Source: UTCHB3 sp002050155
GTDB lineage: Bacteria; Bacteroidota; Ignavibacteria; Ignavibacteriales; Ignavibacteriaceae
NCBI GenBank assembly: GCA_030584105.1
Contig: CP129491.1
Location: forward strand, 1,178,001 to 1,242,000
Reading direction: 5' to 3'
DNA: 64,000 nt
The first letter of the stretch is position 1, and each line of letters starts with the position of its first letter. Shown piece by piece: positions 35,847 to 44,199 of the stretch. A model generated the notes under the pieces. The model ran no database searches. It saw only the letters and a program-made list of their open reading frames with translations, and had not been told where the DNA came from. The position numbers and the translations under genes were made by a program.

Positions 35847-36041
35847 GTTCAGGTCGCAAAAGAAACTAATTCCCGAAGTTCGTTGTTTTAATTGTTGAAT
35901 ATTTCAAAACATAAAAATTGAATACACCACCATTACACACCGAATATCTGCAAATTCCGGAAGTTAACGCTTCCGACACTTCAAACATCCGGGAATTTCG
36001 ATGTTGTTGCAACTGAATTGTCGCCGGCTGTCATTGTTGCT

Positions 36042-36232
36042 GTTGCAATAACTCACAAAACTGCAGGTTCTGTTGCAGCTGCCGCTATAGTAGCCTACAG
36101 AAATAGTTAAATCTGCTGCGAAAGCTGCAATAACTTAAAATACTGCAGGTTCTGTTTTTGCGGGTAAAGCAGCACACAGAAATTGTGAAATCCGCTGATT
36201 TTATCGTTGCAGCGAAAAATTATGAAATCTGT
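36042..36232. repeat. 82-bp direct repeat, two copies plus a partial third
   Basis: The copy at 36042-36123 and the copy at 36124-36205 share G(T/C)TGCAATAACT, ACTGCAGGTTCTG and CACAGAAAT-like blocks in register. A partial third starts at 36206. Confidence 0.8.
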
Positions 36233-36372
36233 TGCCAAACTTTCGCTCGTTAAAACTTAATTAACAGAACCGACCAGAATCCGGCAAATAAGGCAACCGA
36301 AATTTTACGATTAAAATTTTAAAATAAAACTCATTTATAAATAACAAAGCGCCCACCGGGCAAAATAGAGAT

Positions 36373-37506
36373 ATGAACGATTCTTTGAGGGAGTTCGCAT
36401 CCCTTGCAATTGAAAAGTACAACAATCACTCGTGCATGTTGCCTCTAAAGGATGAAACGCGGAAATTTATCGAGGGATTTCTGCGGTTGGCTTTTCCACA
36501 GTTCGCCGACCGGTCGTTTGAACGCACCGAAGAAATTGCAGCTGCTGCAACTCTTCTTATGCACGATTTGAAAAAAATATTAGACTCACTCTCTGCGTAC
36601 AACCCCGAAACGGGGAAGAATCCGTACAGAGGTGAAACTGAGAAAGTTCCGTACAAACCCGAAACAGGGAAAAATCCCAACAACCCCAATTCAGAGAAAA
36701 ACGCTTACAATTCCGAAACGGGTAAAGAGGTTGACCGCTTTCACCCGACTGGTAAAAAATTAAAAATGGTTAACAAAGAAGCCGGTGCTGCCAATAAAAA
36801 CCACAAGCAACAGGCTCCTGATTATGGGGCTAACCTGACCATTGCCGGGAAAACTGCAACTGTTGGCTTAAACAAAAACCCCCTCCGGCTGAAAACCGAC
36901 ACTTCGGAAATTGTTAAAAAATTCGCGATGAAACTGCCCGGAATAATGAGGAATCTCGATCTTGACGCTGAAGCGATTTTCGGCGGTGACCCCGCTGCCG
37001 AAAGCGAAGACGAAGTCATTCTCGCGTACCCGGGATTCCTCGCAATCACGATTTACCGCGTTGCGCACCAACTTTTCCTTTTGAATGTACCGCTCGTACC
37101 GAGAATTCTGACAGAATATGCGCACGAGCGAACCGGTATTGACATCCACCCGGGTGCAACTATCGGCGAATCTTTCTGCATCGATCACGGCACCGGCATT
37201 GTGATCGGCGAATCCTCAATCATCGGAAACCGTGTGAAAATTTATCAGGGCGTTACTATCGGTGCCCTCAGCGTCGATAAGTCGCACGCAAGCACAAAGC
37301 GTCACCCGACGATCGAAGATGATGTCGTGATTTACGCACAGGCAGTTATTCTTGGCGGCGAAACCGTGATCGGAAAAAACAGCGTAATCGGCGGAAACGC
37401 ATGGGTTACGGAGTCGATCCCCCCTGATTCTGTCGTTATTCATAAAAGTCAGGTCAGGCTTAAACACAACGGAAAAGATGAACCGGCGCTTGATTTTGTG
37501 ATTTAA
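36373..37506 (+). CDS. cysE: Serine O-acetyltransferase (EpsC-type) with repetitive linker
   Basis: 377 residues against about 300 for EpsC-type enzymes. The N-terminal helical region (1-72) and the conserved block (about 180-377) are normal: MKLPGIMRNLDLDAEAIFGG, DEVILAYPGFLAITIYRVAH, then the left-handed beta-helix with TGIDIHPGATIGE and IDHGTGIVIGE, whose His residues are catalytic. The enzyme makes O-acetylserine for cysteine synthesis. Residues 76-129 are an extra hydrophilic linker built from 9-residue repeats (YNPETGKNP-like). cysK follows by 150 bp, with the palindromic hairpin 37552-37580 between. The start ATG lies 12 bp after a CCCACCGGGC segment and has no clear Shine-Dalgarno. 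Confidence 0.92.
   Translation: MNDSLREFASLAIEKYNNHSCMLPLKDETRKFIEGFLRLAFPQFADRSFERTEEIAAAATLLMHDLKKILDSLSAYNPETGKNPYRGETEKVPYKPETGKNPNNPNSEKNAYNSETGKEVDRFHPTGKKLKMVNKEAGAANKNHKQQAPDYGANLTIAGKTATVGLNKNPLRLKTDTSEIVKKFAMKLPGIMRNLDLDAEAIFGGDPAAESEDEVILAYPGFLAITIYRVAHQLFLLNVPLVPRILTEYAHERTGIDIHPGATIGESFCIDHGTGIVIGESSIIGNRVKIYQGVTIGALSVDKSHASTKRHPTIEDDVVIYAQAVILGGETVIGKNSVIGGNAWVTESIPPDSVVIHKSQVRLKHNGKDEPALDFVI
36598..36759 (+). repeat. 27-bp in-frame tandem repeat inside cysE
   Basis: Units of 27 bp (9 codons) start at 36598, 36625, 36652, 36679 and 36706, and a degenerate sixth at 36733. They encode YNPETGKNP, YRGETEKVP, YKPETGKNP, NNPNSEKNA, YNSETGKEV and DRFHPTGKK. The array lies in the linker between the helical and hexapeptide domains. 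Confidence 0.92.
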
Positions 37507-37551
37507 TTTCTTTTGTTACGAGACACATATTTTTAACTATTGTAACTTTAC

Positions 37552-37580
37552 AGCCGGCTTAACAAACCCTTTAGCCGGCT
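37552..37580 (+). terminator. Hairpin between cysE and cysK
   Basis: AGCCGGCT, itself a palindrome, occurs twice 13 nt apart and can form an 8-bp stem. It is followed by GATGAACATTTTT, a weak T-tract, so it may be a partial terminator between the two genes. Confidence 0.4.
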
Positions 37581-37656
37581 GATGAACATTTTTCGAGCGT
37601 TTTATTCTATACGCTGACAACCAAAACAGAACTTACGATAAATATGGAGAATCAGA

Positions 37657-38565
37657 ATGAGATACAACAATATTCTTGAAACAATAGGCAGAACACCAAC
37701 CGTTAAAATCAACCGCCTTTTTGGTAATACACATCAAATTTGGATGAAATTAGAGAAAGCAAACCCCGCAGGCAGTATAAAGGACAGAATTGCGCTCGCA
37801 ATGATTGAAGACGCCGAACGAAAAGGGCTTTTGAAACCAAACAGCACGATTTTCGAGCCAACTTCAGGAAACACAGGTATCGGCTTGGCGATGGTTGCAG
37901 CGGTTAAGGGATATAAATTAATTTTGGTGATGCCCGAATCGATGTCGATCGAAAGGCGTAAAATGATGGCGGCTTATGGCGCCGGATTTGAACTTACACC
38001 GCGCGAAAAAGGTATGAACGGCGCAATTGAAAGGGCGAAAGAATTGCTGGCTTCAACACCTGACTCATGGATGCCACAACAGTTCGAAAACGAAGCTAAC
38101 ACCGAAGTGCACAGAAAAACAACCGCTCAGGAGATTATTAACGACTTCCCTGATGGGCTTGACTATATAATTTCCGGTGTGGGTACGGGCGGACACATAA
38201 CCGGAATTGCTGAAGTGTTGAAAGGGAAGTTCCCAAAAATGAAAGTTTTTGCCGTTGAACCGGAACTTTCACCCGTTCTATCGGGCGGTAAACCGGGACC
38301 GCACCCACTGCAGGGTCTGGGGGCAGGCTTCATCCCAAAAATCATGAATACAAAAATTTTAGATGGAGTTATCACAGTCGGCAAAGATGAATCTTACGAA
38401 TATACCCGTCGCGCGGCAAAAGAAGAAGGTTTGTTTATCGGTATCTCTTCCGGCGCTTCACTTGCTGCGGTTGCCAAAAAATTGGGTTCAATCCCGGGAG
38501 GCTCCACAATTCTGACACTTAATTTCGACGGTGGCGAGCGTTACCTTTCTGAATTGTTTGAGTAA
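37657..38565 (+). CDS. cysK: Cysteine synthase A (O-acetylserine sulfhydrylase)
   Basis: 302 residues. The PLP lysine is Lys42 in NPAGSIKDRIA. The phosphate/substrate loop is EPTSGNTGIGLAM, and the PLP-phosphate loop is SGVGTGGHITGIAEVL. IPGGSTILTLNFDGGERYLS near the end is typical. The enzyme converts O-acetylserine and sulfide to cysteine, directly following serine acetyltransferase in the pathway and on the chromosome. TATGGAGAATCAGA before the ATG holds a good Shine-Dalgarno. Length is normal. Confidence 0.95.
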   Translation: MRYNNILETIGRTPTVKINRLFGNTHQIWMKLEKANPAGSIKDRIALAMIEDAERKGLLKPNSTIFEPTSGNTGIGLAMVAAVKGYKLILVMPESMSIERRKMMAAYGAGFELTPREKGMNGAIERAKELLASTPDSWMPQQFENEANTEVHRKTTAQEIINDFPDGLDYIISGVGTGGHITGIAEVLKGKFPKMKVFAVEPELSPVLSGGKPGPHPLQGLGAGFIPKIMNTKILDGVITVGKDESYEYTRRAAKEEGLFIGISSGASLAAVAKKLGSIPGGSTILTLNFDGGERYLSELFE

Positions 38566-38750
38566 AATGCAATATTTTGTGAAGCGTTCAAAAAGTAGTT
38601 TCACTACAAAAACTTTCTTAACACGAAACTGCAAAACTTTCTTAACATCGAATAATTTCGTACATTTCGAGTGCAAAAGGCGATAATTAACTTCCCAATA
38701 CGAAGCAGGTTATCGCCCGGTTATTCCGGCAAACTAACAAATGTTGTAAA

Positions 38751-39218
38751 TTGAGCTATCACGCTGTCGTTTTTAAATCGAAATTACCGCTTAACTTGCG
38801 CGACGAGTTGGAAAGAATCTTCTTTTTCAATCAACGGCAGGGTGTGCACAGCGAAAAAATCCAGGAAGCTATCGATACTAAAGGTTTCATTTCCATCGTA
38901 GAAAAGCGAGAGCATCTGCTGCTTCAAAGCGATAAACTGCCCTTAGAATGCCTTTTTGCTTTGGATGCCGATTCCCCCGACGCCTCTCTGCTCGGCGTGA
39001 TATGTTACAATTTGGAAGACAAAAAGTGCAAAATTCTGCACATTGCGGTTGATCCTGAATGTGCTGCAAGTGGCGAATATGAATCGGAGCTTCTGACTTT
39101 CCGTCTGGTTGAAAAGGTGCGCAAGCTCGCCGTTGATAAGAAAATGGAATCGGTGGAGCTTCCATATTCCGGCAAAATTTTACACATAAACAGAAAAATC
39201 CTCGATATTTTTGAATAA
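38751..39218 (+). CDS. GNAT-like protein of unknown function
   Basis: 155 residues beginning with a TTG at 38751; the nearby ATG at 38742 stops after two codons. LLGVICYNLEDKKCKILHIA followed by a helix (SELLTFRLVEKVRKLAVDKK) and MESVELPYS resembles the core of a GNAT acetyltransferase, but the acetyl-CoA loop is not a clear R/QxxGxG/A match, so activity is uncertain. Its stop is 1 bp before the acyl carrier protein ATG, and the KAS III gene follows by 2 bp. The three are almost certainly one operon and may work on an acyl group delivered by the carrier protein. Confidence 0.6.
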   Translation: MSYHAVVFKSKLPLNLRDELERIFFFNQRQGVHSEKIQEAIDTKGFISIVEKREHLLLQSDKLPLECLFALDADSPDASLLGVICYNLEDKKCKILHIAVDPECAASGEYESELLTFRLVEKVRKLAVDKKMESVELPYSGKILHINRKILDIFE

Positions 39219-39219
39219 T

Positions 39220-39459
39220 ATGGATATTCAGCAATTCACCCGATATTTCGAGTCAGCCGTTGAAGGTGTTCCGCCCGGCACGCTAACCCCTGCTTCACGC
39301 TTTCGTGACGAGATACCGGGATGGGATTCCCTCGCTGCACTCGCCGTGCTTGCAATGATCGACGCCGAATTTGATGTAACAATCAAGGCGAACGATTTCA
39401 TCGCCTGCACTTCCATCGAAGAAGTTTTCAAACTTGTAAAAGACGCAAAAGGCGCATAG
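39220..39459 (+). CDS. Acyl carrier protein
   Basis: 79 residues from the ATG at 39220. The phosphopantetheine site is Ser37 in GWDSLAALAVLAMID, preceded by FRDEIPGW and followed by a typical third helix (TSIEEVFKLV). It differs from housekeeping AcpP, whose motif is DSLDxVE, and fits a specialised carrier protein as in polysaccharide or secondary-metabolite loci. It is placed between the GNAT-like and KAS III genes with 1- and 2-bp gaps, so it is probably the carrier for those enzymes. Confidence 0.88.
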   Translation: MDIQQFTRYFESAVEGVPPGTLTPASRFRDEIPGWDSLAALAVLAMIDAEFDVTIKANDFIACTSIEEVFKLVKDAKGA

Positions 39460-39461
39460 AA

Positions 39462-40661
39462 GTGGCTTTCGCAAAGCTTTCAAATGTAAGAATTGCCGCC
39501 GTTGCAGCCGCAGTGCCGGCACAAACTGAAAGCAACCTCAGCCTCCCATTTGGCGACGAAGTAAACCAAAAACTTATCAGCACAACCGGGATTGAAACCC
39601 GGCACATCGCTCCTGAAGGTATGTGCGCTTCTGATCTCTGCTTTGCAGCCGCCGAAAAGCTCTTGAACGACAACCACATCGACCGTTCAACCGTTAAACT
39701 GATGATTTTCAACTCCCAGACACCTGATTTCCGCATTCCGCACACTTCAGGGCACCTGCAGCACCGATTAGCTTTGGGAACAGATACCATCTGCTTCGAT
39801 ATGACAATGGGGTGCTCCGGCTACCTGTATGCTTTATTCACTGCAGGCTCAATTTTGGAAACTGTGGGTTTTAACGGACAAAATGCGCACTGTGATTCGA
39901 ACCAACATCCATCCGAGGATTCCTCACGGACTGATTCGTCTTCGGGAGACTCAACAATAAGTGATTCAACACCGGCGGATTCGATAATAGCGGATTCGTC
40001 ACCGGAAAAAACAGGAGTAAAAAGGGCGCTCGTTTTGGCAGGGGATGTTCTTTCCCCCTCTGTTTCAAAGTATGACCGCTCAGCCCGTCCCCTTTTTGGC
40101 GACGCAGGTTCGGCTACACTTCTGGAGTTTGAAGAGGGCAACACTTCATTTTGGGGGCTTAACACGGATGGAAGCGGCTTCGAAACTTTGATGATTGAAG
40201 CCGGTGGCGCCAGAAAACCGATCTCGCCCGGTTCGTTTGAGTATAAAGAGTTCAGCAAGGATATTAAACGGCGGGAGTTCGACCTGAGCATCAGCGGAAT
40301 GGATATTTTTAATTTTTCCATCTCTCTTGTGCCGAAAATTATTAAGGAGTTTTTTGCTCATTTTGCGATTGACCCCGGCAAAATTGACCTTTGGCTGCTT
40401 CATCAGGCTAATATGATGATAAACGGAATTCTCGCAAAAAAACTCGCAATCCCCGAGGGGAAAATGCCCCTCTCATTGAAAGAGTTCGGTAACACCTCTG
40501 CTGTTTCCATCCCGCTTACAATGGTAACAAAAGCGGCGGATACTCTTCGAAATGGCGAAATTAGTGCACTTATGAGCGGTTTCGGAACAGGGCTTTCACT
40601 TGCGGTCAATTGTTTGAAACTGAAAAATGTTAAAGTTTCAGAGCTTTGCGTGGTGGGGTGA
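39462..40661 (+). CDS. 3-oxoacyl-ACP synthase III family protein with inserted repeat
   Basis: 399 residues from a GTG at 39462, against about 330 for FabH. The thiolase-fold triad is complete: Cys118 in MTMGCSGYLYAL, His314 in LHQANMMING and Asn344 in FGNTSAVSIPL. FGDAGSATLLEF and the glycine loop SGFGTGLSLA are conserved. Residues about 137-186 are an extra loop that contains six DSxxx pentapeptides. The enzyme could extend an acyl chain on the adjacent carrier protein, or transfer an acyl group like the ester-forming KAS III homologues; the sequence does not decide. The last 16 codons and stop are duplicated 72 bp downstream. Confidence 0.88.
   Translation: MAFAKLSNVRIAAVAAAVPAQTESNLSLPFGDEVNQKLISTTGIETRHIAPEGMCASDLCFAAAEKLLNDNHIDRSTVKLMIFNSQTPDFRIPHTSGHLQHRLALGTDTICFDMTMGCSGYLYALFTAGSILETVGFNGQNAHCDSNQHPSEDSSRTDSSSGDSTISDSTPADSIIADSSPEKTGVKRALVLAGDVLSPSVSKYDRSARPLFGDAGSATLLEFEEGNTSFWGLNTDGSGFETLMIEAGGARKPISPGSFEYKEFSKDIKRREFDLSISGMDIFNFSISLVPKIIKEFFAHFAIDPGKIDLWLLHQANMMINGILAKKLAIPEGKMPLSLKEFGNTSAVSIPLTMVTKAADTLRNGEISALMSGFGTGLSLAVNCLKLKNVKVSELCVVG
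39918..40007 (+). repeat. 15-bp in-frame tandem repeat inside the KAS III gene
   Basis: Six 15-bp units encode DSSRT, DSSSG, DSTIS, DSTPA, DSIIA and DSSPE. They lie between the catalytic-Cys helix region and the strand ALVLAGD, where FabH normally has only a short turn. Confidence 0.9.
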
Positions 40662-40737
40662 AGCCTTCTATTTTTAGCAAGTTATCTCAAACTGAAAAAT
40701 GTTAAAGTTCCGGAGCTTTGCGTGGTGGGGTGAAAGC
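40617..40737 (+). repeat. Duplicated 3' end of the KAS III gene (72-bp period)
   Basis: The segment 40617-40665 (last codons KLKNVKVSELCVVG, the stop and a few bases) recurs at 40689-40737 with only two or three substitutions. The copy is untranslated unless the stop is read through. Confidence 0.95.
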
Positions 40738-40841
40738 AGCCGCTGCGCTTCATCCTCAAGTGATCATCCTAAACCATTTGTTAGTCCACCGCACCAATTT
40801 CCGGGTGCACCCCCACCCATACCAGTGCACCAAATCTGCCG

Positions 40842-41996
40842 TTACTTTTTCTGAGCCAAAAGCCTCTCATATTCCCGAATCATAACGCGGGCATTTTCTT
40901 TAAGGTCGTAGCGGTCACGCACTCTCTGTTTCCCCGCCGCACCAATTTTCAGGCGTAAATCCTTATCCAAAATCAACTTAAGTATCGCATTTTTAAGGTC
41001 GGAAACATCATCATGTTTGAAGTGCAGCCCCGAAACACCATCCTCGACTATATCCTGAAGACCGCCTCTCTTTGAAACGATACACGGCACACCGCGGGAC
41101 ATCCCTTCAACCGTCGATACGCCGAAACTTTCATTCACCTGTGTCGGGTAAACCTCAATATCAAACCCGTCGTGAACAGCCATTATTTGCTCATTAGGAA
41201 CATAACCCCGGAAAATAACTTTATCGCCAATTCCGAGTTTTTCTGCCAGTTCTTTGAAATCATCCATGCCGGGACCCCTGCCGACAAGTTCCAGTTTAAT
41301 ATCATAACCGGGCGCTTCTTTAATCACCTCACTTAGCGCACGAATTAAAACATGCTGCCCGTACATCTCTGCGATTGTCTTAACGCAACCGATGGTTATT
41401 TTTTTGTCTCTTTCGTTTTTGGGCGCAATATCATCTGCCGCATTATAATCTTCCGCCTTACCTGCCTTGGGTGAAGCGTCATCATCCAAATAAACGCCAA
41501 AGGGGGTCAGAACAAACTCCTTATCCGTCCAGTTTTTAGACCCGCGCGCCATATATTCGGAAGTTGAAAAAAGTACATCCGCTTTACGCAGCACAAATTG
41601 AATAACAGAGCGGTGTAAAACCGATTTCTCGGGGAAGCTCCGCACTTCCATCCCCCAGACCGAGACCAAAAAAGGCTTAAACCCGGTAAGCGCACCCAAC
41701 AGCCCGTAGCTTGAAGCATAATGAGCGTGGATAACATCAGGTTTCAGCCTTTTAATCAACTTTTTCAGCCTAATAATCTCTTTCATGTAAATGAGTTTAA
41801 TCAGCGCACCATCCCCCTTGTTGGCAATTTTCTGCGAAATTCTCCCTTCGTGAATTGTAACGCCCGAGAACCGTTCGGTTGCGCATGTAAGCCCGAAAAT
41901 GTGAACATCCATCCCTTCGGAAGCCAGCACTTCCGCCCATTTTTTCGTGTGTGCCGACCTGAGGTCGGAAAGCATTAAAAGTCTTCGCCCTTTCAT
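40842..41996 (-). CDS. Family 4 glycosyltransferase
   Basis: 384 residues, GT-B fold. The N-terminal domain (MLSDLRSAHTKKWAEVLASE, then LKPDVIHAHYASSYGLLGAL) binds the acceptor. The C-terminal domain holds the nucleotide-sugar site: KITIGCVKTIAEMYGQHVLI, LELVGRGPGMDDFKELAEKL, VIFRGYVPNEQIMAVHDGFD and the EX7E-type motif ESFGVSTVEGMSRGVPCIV. A Lys/Asp-rich loop at about 170-195 is longer than usual. It is a single gene, convergent with the carrier protein/KAS III run, and could belong to a surface polysaccharide or glycolipid pathway. Donor and acceptor are unknown. Confidence 0.88.
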   Translation of the reverse strand: MKGRRLLMLSDLRSAHTKKWAEVLASEGMDVHIFGLTCATERFSGVTIHEGRISQKIANKGDGALIKLIYMKEIIRLKKLIKRLKPDVIHAHYASSYGLLGALTGFKPFLVSVWGMEVRSFPEKSVLHRSVIQFVLRKADVLFSTSEYMARGSKNWTDKEFVLTPFGVYLDDDASPKAGKAEDYNAADDIAPKNERDKKITIGCVKTIAEMYGQHVLIRALSEVIKEAPGYDIKLELVGRGPGMDDFKELAEKLGIGDKVIFRGYVPNEQIMAVHDGFDIEVYPTQVNESFGVSTVEGMSRGVPCIVSKRGGLQDIVEDGVSGLHFKHDDVSDLKNAILKLILDKDLRLKIGAAGKQRVRDRYDLKENARVMIREYERLLAQKK

Positions 41997-42096
41997 TTCT
42001 TTCCAACCTCCGGTCTCATAATTTCTGCCTCAAAGTTCATAATACCTGCCGGAAATCTCTCAGCTTCTCCCCCAAACCTCACATTTTCTGCCTCGC

Positions 42097-44199
42097 TCAA
42101 TACTCCACCCCTGTGTTAAAGAAGAAGAAACTGTACACATCCGCATATTCATCGATGGCTTGCGAGGTGCTTTTTCCCGCACCGTGCCCCGCTTTCGTGG
42201 TTACGCGCAACAAATAGGGGCTTACCCCCGAGCCTTTCGCCTGCAATTCCGCCGCAAATTTGAAAGAGTGCGCCGGGAAAACCCTGTCGTCGTGGTCAGC
42301 AGTAGTTATCAAAGTTGCCGGGTACCTCTTCCCTTGTTTCACATTGTGAAGCGGCGAATATTTAATCAAAAAATTAAACTGCTCGGGATTATCCGCCGAG
42401 CCATACTCGGACACCCACGCCCAACCTATCGTAAACTTGTGGAAGCGCAACATATCCAGCACACCTACCTGAGGGATCGCAACCTTGAACAGATCCGGTC
42501 TCTGAAGCATAACGGCACCCACGAGCAAACCGCCGTTACTTCCGCCGTTGATCCCTAATCTCCCCGGATTGGTGTAGTTATTCACAATCAGATACTCCGC
42601 CGCAGCGATAAAATCGTTGAAAACATTCTGCTTTTTGTCCAACATCCCACCTTCGTGCCACTCTTTGCCATACTCTCCGCCGCCTCTGAGGCAAGCAATT
42701 GCGAACACGCCGCCCTTTTCAAGAAGTGGTATTATGGAAACACGGAATGAGGGGCTCATCGAAATGTTGAACCCGCCGTAAGCGTAAAGCATCGTGGGAG
42801 CGTCCCCGACAAACTTCAAACCTTTTTTGTGCACAATAAACATCGGAATTTCAGTATCGTCTGCGCTTTTATAAAAAACTTGCTTCGATTCATACTGTGA
42901 CTCGTCAAATTTCAAAGCCGATTTTCTGAAAAGCTCCGCTTTGTTTTCCGCCACTTTATACAGCCAAATAGAAGGGGGTGAGGTTAAAGAAGTGAAGGTG
43001 AAGAAAACCTCTTTATCCGTTTCCTTCCCTCTGAAACCGCCCACCACCCCGATTCCCGGAAGCGGCACATCCCAAAGTTTCTCACCGGTAAGCGAGTAAA
43101 CCTCAACAACGCTTTGTGCGTCTTTCAAATAAGTGGTTATAAGTTTGTTGTCAACAAAAGAAACCCCGGAAATAACCTCTTTTTTGTTCGGAATAATCGT
43201 TTTTTTGGCGGATAAATCGCTAAGATTCCAGTTTTCCAAGGCGTAATTTGGAGCGTTATTGTTGGTCATCACAAACAGGTTTTCACCGACATTTCCGACA
43301 ACTGAGTAAGAAGCTTCGTAAACATCAACCAAAGGAATAATTTCGCCGTCGGCTTTTAAGTCTTTATAATACAACTTGTTATGTCGTGCTGAGCCTTGCA
43401 TAACAGATATAAAAAGGTATCTTTCATCTTCCGTAACATCAGCAAAAAACATCTCTTCCGGCTCGCTGTCGTTTTTGTAAATCAACACATCTTCCGACTG
43501 TGCCGTGCCAAGTTTGTGATAATAAAGTTTCTGATACTCGTTTTTTCCTTTCAGCAAATCGCCTTTCGGTTCGTCGTAGCGGGAGTAGAAAAACCCTTCG
43601 CCGTACCACGCCATTCCCGAAAATTTAATCCACTGAAGATGATCGGGCATATCTTCGCCCGTTTCAATCTCTTTCACAAAAAACTCATTCCAGTCCGAGC
43701 CGCCCTGTGAAATGGCATAGCCGAAATATTTTCCGTCGTTCGAAACATAATACCCCGCTAAGCTGGTTGTTCCGTCATCCGAGAGTTCATTCGGGTCTAA
43801 AAACACCTTAGGAGTACCTTCCGGCCCATCCTGAATGTAGAGCACGCTTTGCTCCTGCAGCCCGTCGTTCTTAAAAAAGAGGTAATATTTCCCCGCTTTG
43901 AAAGGCTGCCCGTACTTTTCATAGTCAAAAAGCTCCGTCAGGCGCTCTTTCAGCTTATTTCTGAAGGGAATTTTTGCGAGATACTCCTGTGTGGTTTTGT
44001 TTTGCGCTTCCACCCACGCTTTGGTTTCGGGCGAGTTGTCATCCTCAAGCCAGCGGTAGGGATCGGCTATTTTCGTACCGTGATAGTCATCGGTAACATC
44101 AACTTTTTTAGTTTCAGGATATTTGAAGTGTTGTGCTTCTGCAGGTTTCATCAGGAACCCAAAAAGTAAAAATGCGGAAAAAACGGCTGTGAGTTTCAT
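42097..44199 (-). CDS. Secreted prolyl oligopeptidase (S9A family)
   Basis: 700 residues, normal length, with a signal peptide (MKLTAVFSAFLLFGFLMKPA). The N-terminus carries KYPETKKVDVTDDYHGTKIA and DPYRWLEDDNSPETKAW, characteristic of the family, and a seven-bladed propeller follows. The triad is Ser554 in NGGSNGGLLVG, an Asp in TADHDDRVFPAHS (about 637-638) and His672 in KAGHGAGKST; the Ser number equals that of the porcine enzyme. It cleaves after proline in short peptides, here in the periplasm or outside. It is a single gene. Its start is 101 bp upstream-adjacent to no minus-strand gene, so it probably has its own promoter in the 44.2-kb spacer. Confidence 0.94.
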   Translation of the reverse strand: MKLTAVFSAFLLFGFLMKPAEAQHFKYPETKKVDVTDDYHGTKIADPYRWLEDDNSPETKAWVEAQNKTTQEYLAKIPFRNKLKERLTELFDYEKYGQPFKAGKYYLFFKNDGLQEQSVLYIQDGPEGTPKVFLDPNELSDDGTTSLAGYYVSNDGKYFGYAISQGGSDWNEFFVKEIETGEDMPDHLQWIKFSGMAWYGEGFFYSRYDEPKGDLLKGKNEYQKLYYHKLGTAQSEDVLIYKNDSEPEEMFFADVTEDERYLFISVMQGSARHNKLYYKDLKADGEIIPLVDVYEASYSVVGNVGENLFVMTNNNAPNYALENWNLSDLSAKKTIIPNKKEVISGVSFVDNKLITTYLKDAQSVVEVYSLTGEKLWDVPLPGIGVVGGFRGKETDKEVFFTFTSLTSPPSIWLYKVAENKAELFRKSALKFDESQYESKQVFYKSADDTEIPMFIVHKKGLKFVGDAPTMLYAYGGFNISMSPSFRVSIIPLLEKGGVFAIACLRGGGEYGKEWHEGGMLDKKQNVFNDFIAAAEYLIVNNYTNPGRLGINGGSNGGLLVGAVMLQRPDLFKVAIPQVGVLDMLRFHKFTIGWAWVSEYGSADNPEQFNFLIKYSPLHNVKQGKRYPATLITTADHDDRVFPAHSFKFAAELQAKGSGVSPYLLRVTTKAGHGAGKSTSQAIDEYADVYSFFFFNTGVEY

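Larger units (their letters stand above)
35565..36372. other. 808-bp divergent spacer filled with degenerate repeats
   Basis: The region lies between the divergent M20-peptidase operon and cysE. It contains the inverted repeat at 35585-35602, a 38-bp array (35695-35846) and an 82-bp duplication (36042-36232). A 71-codon minus-strand frame (35859-35644) runs through the 38-bp array and is not supported as a gene. Confidence 0.6.

Noticed and set aside
35644..35859. 71-codon minus-strand frame upstream of the M20 peptidase operon
   Set aside because: It runs through the 38-bp array, ends in a Lys-rich tract from a poly-T stretch, and shows no protein-like pattern.
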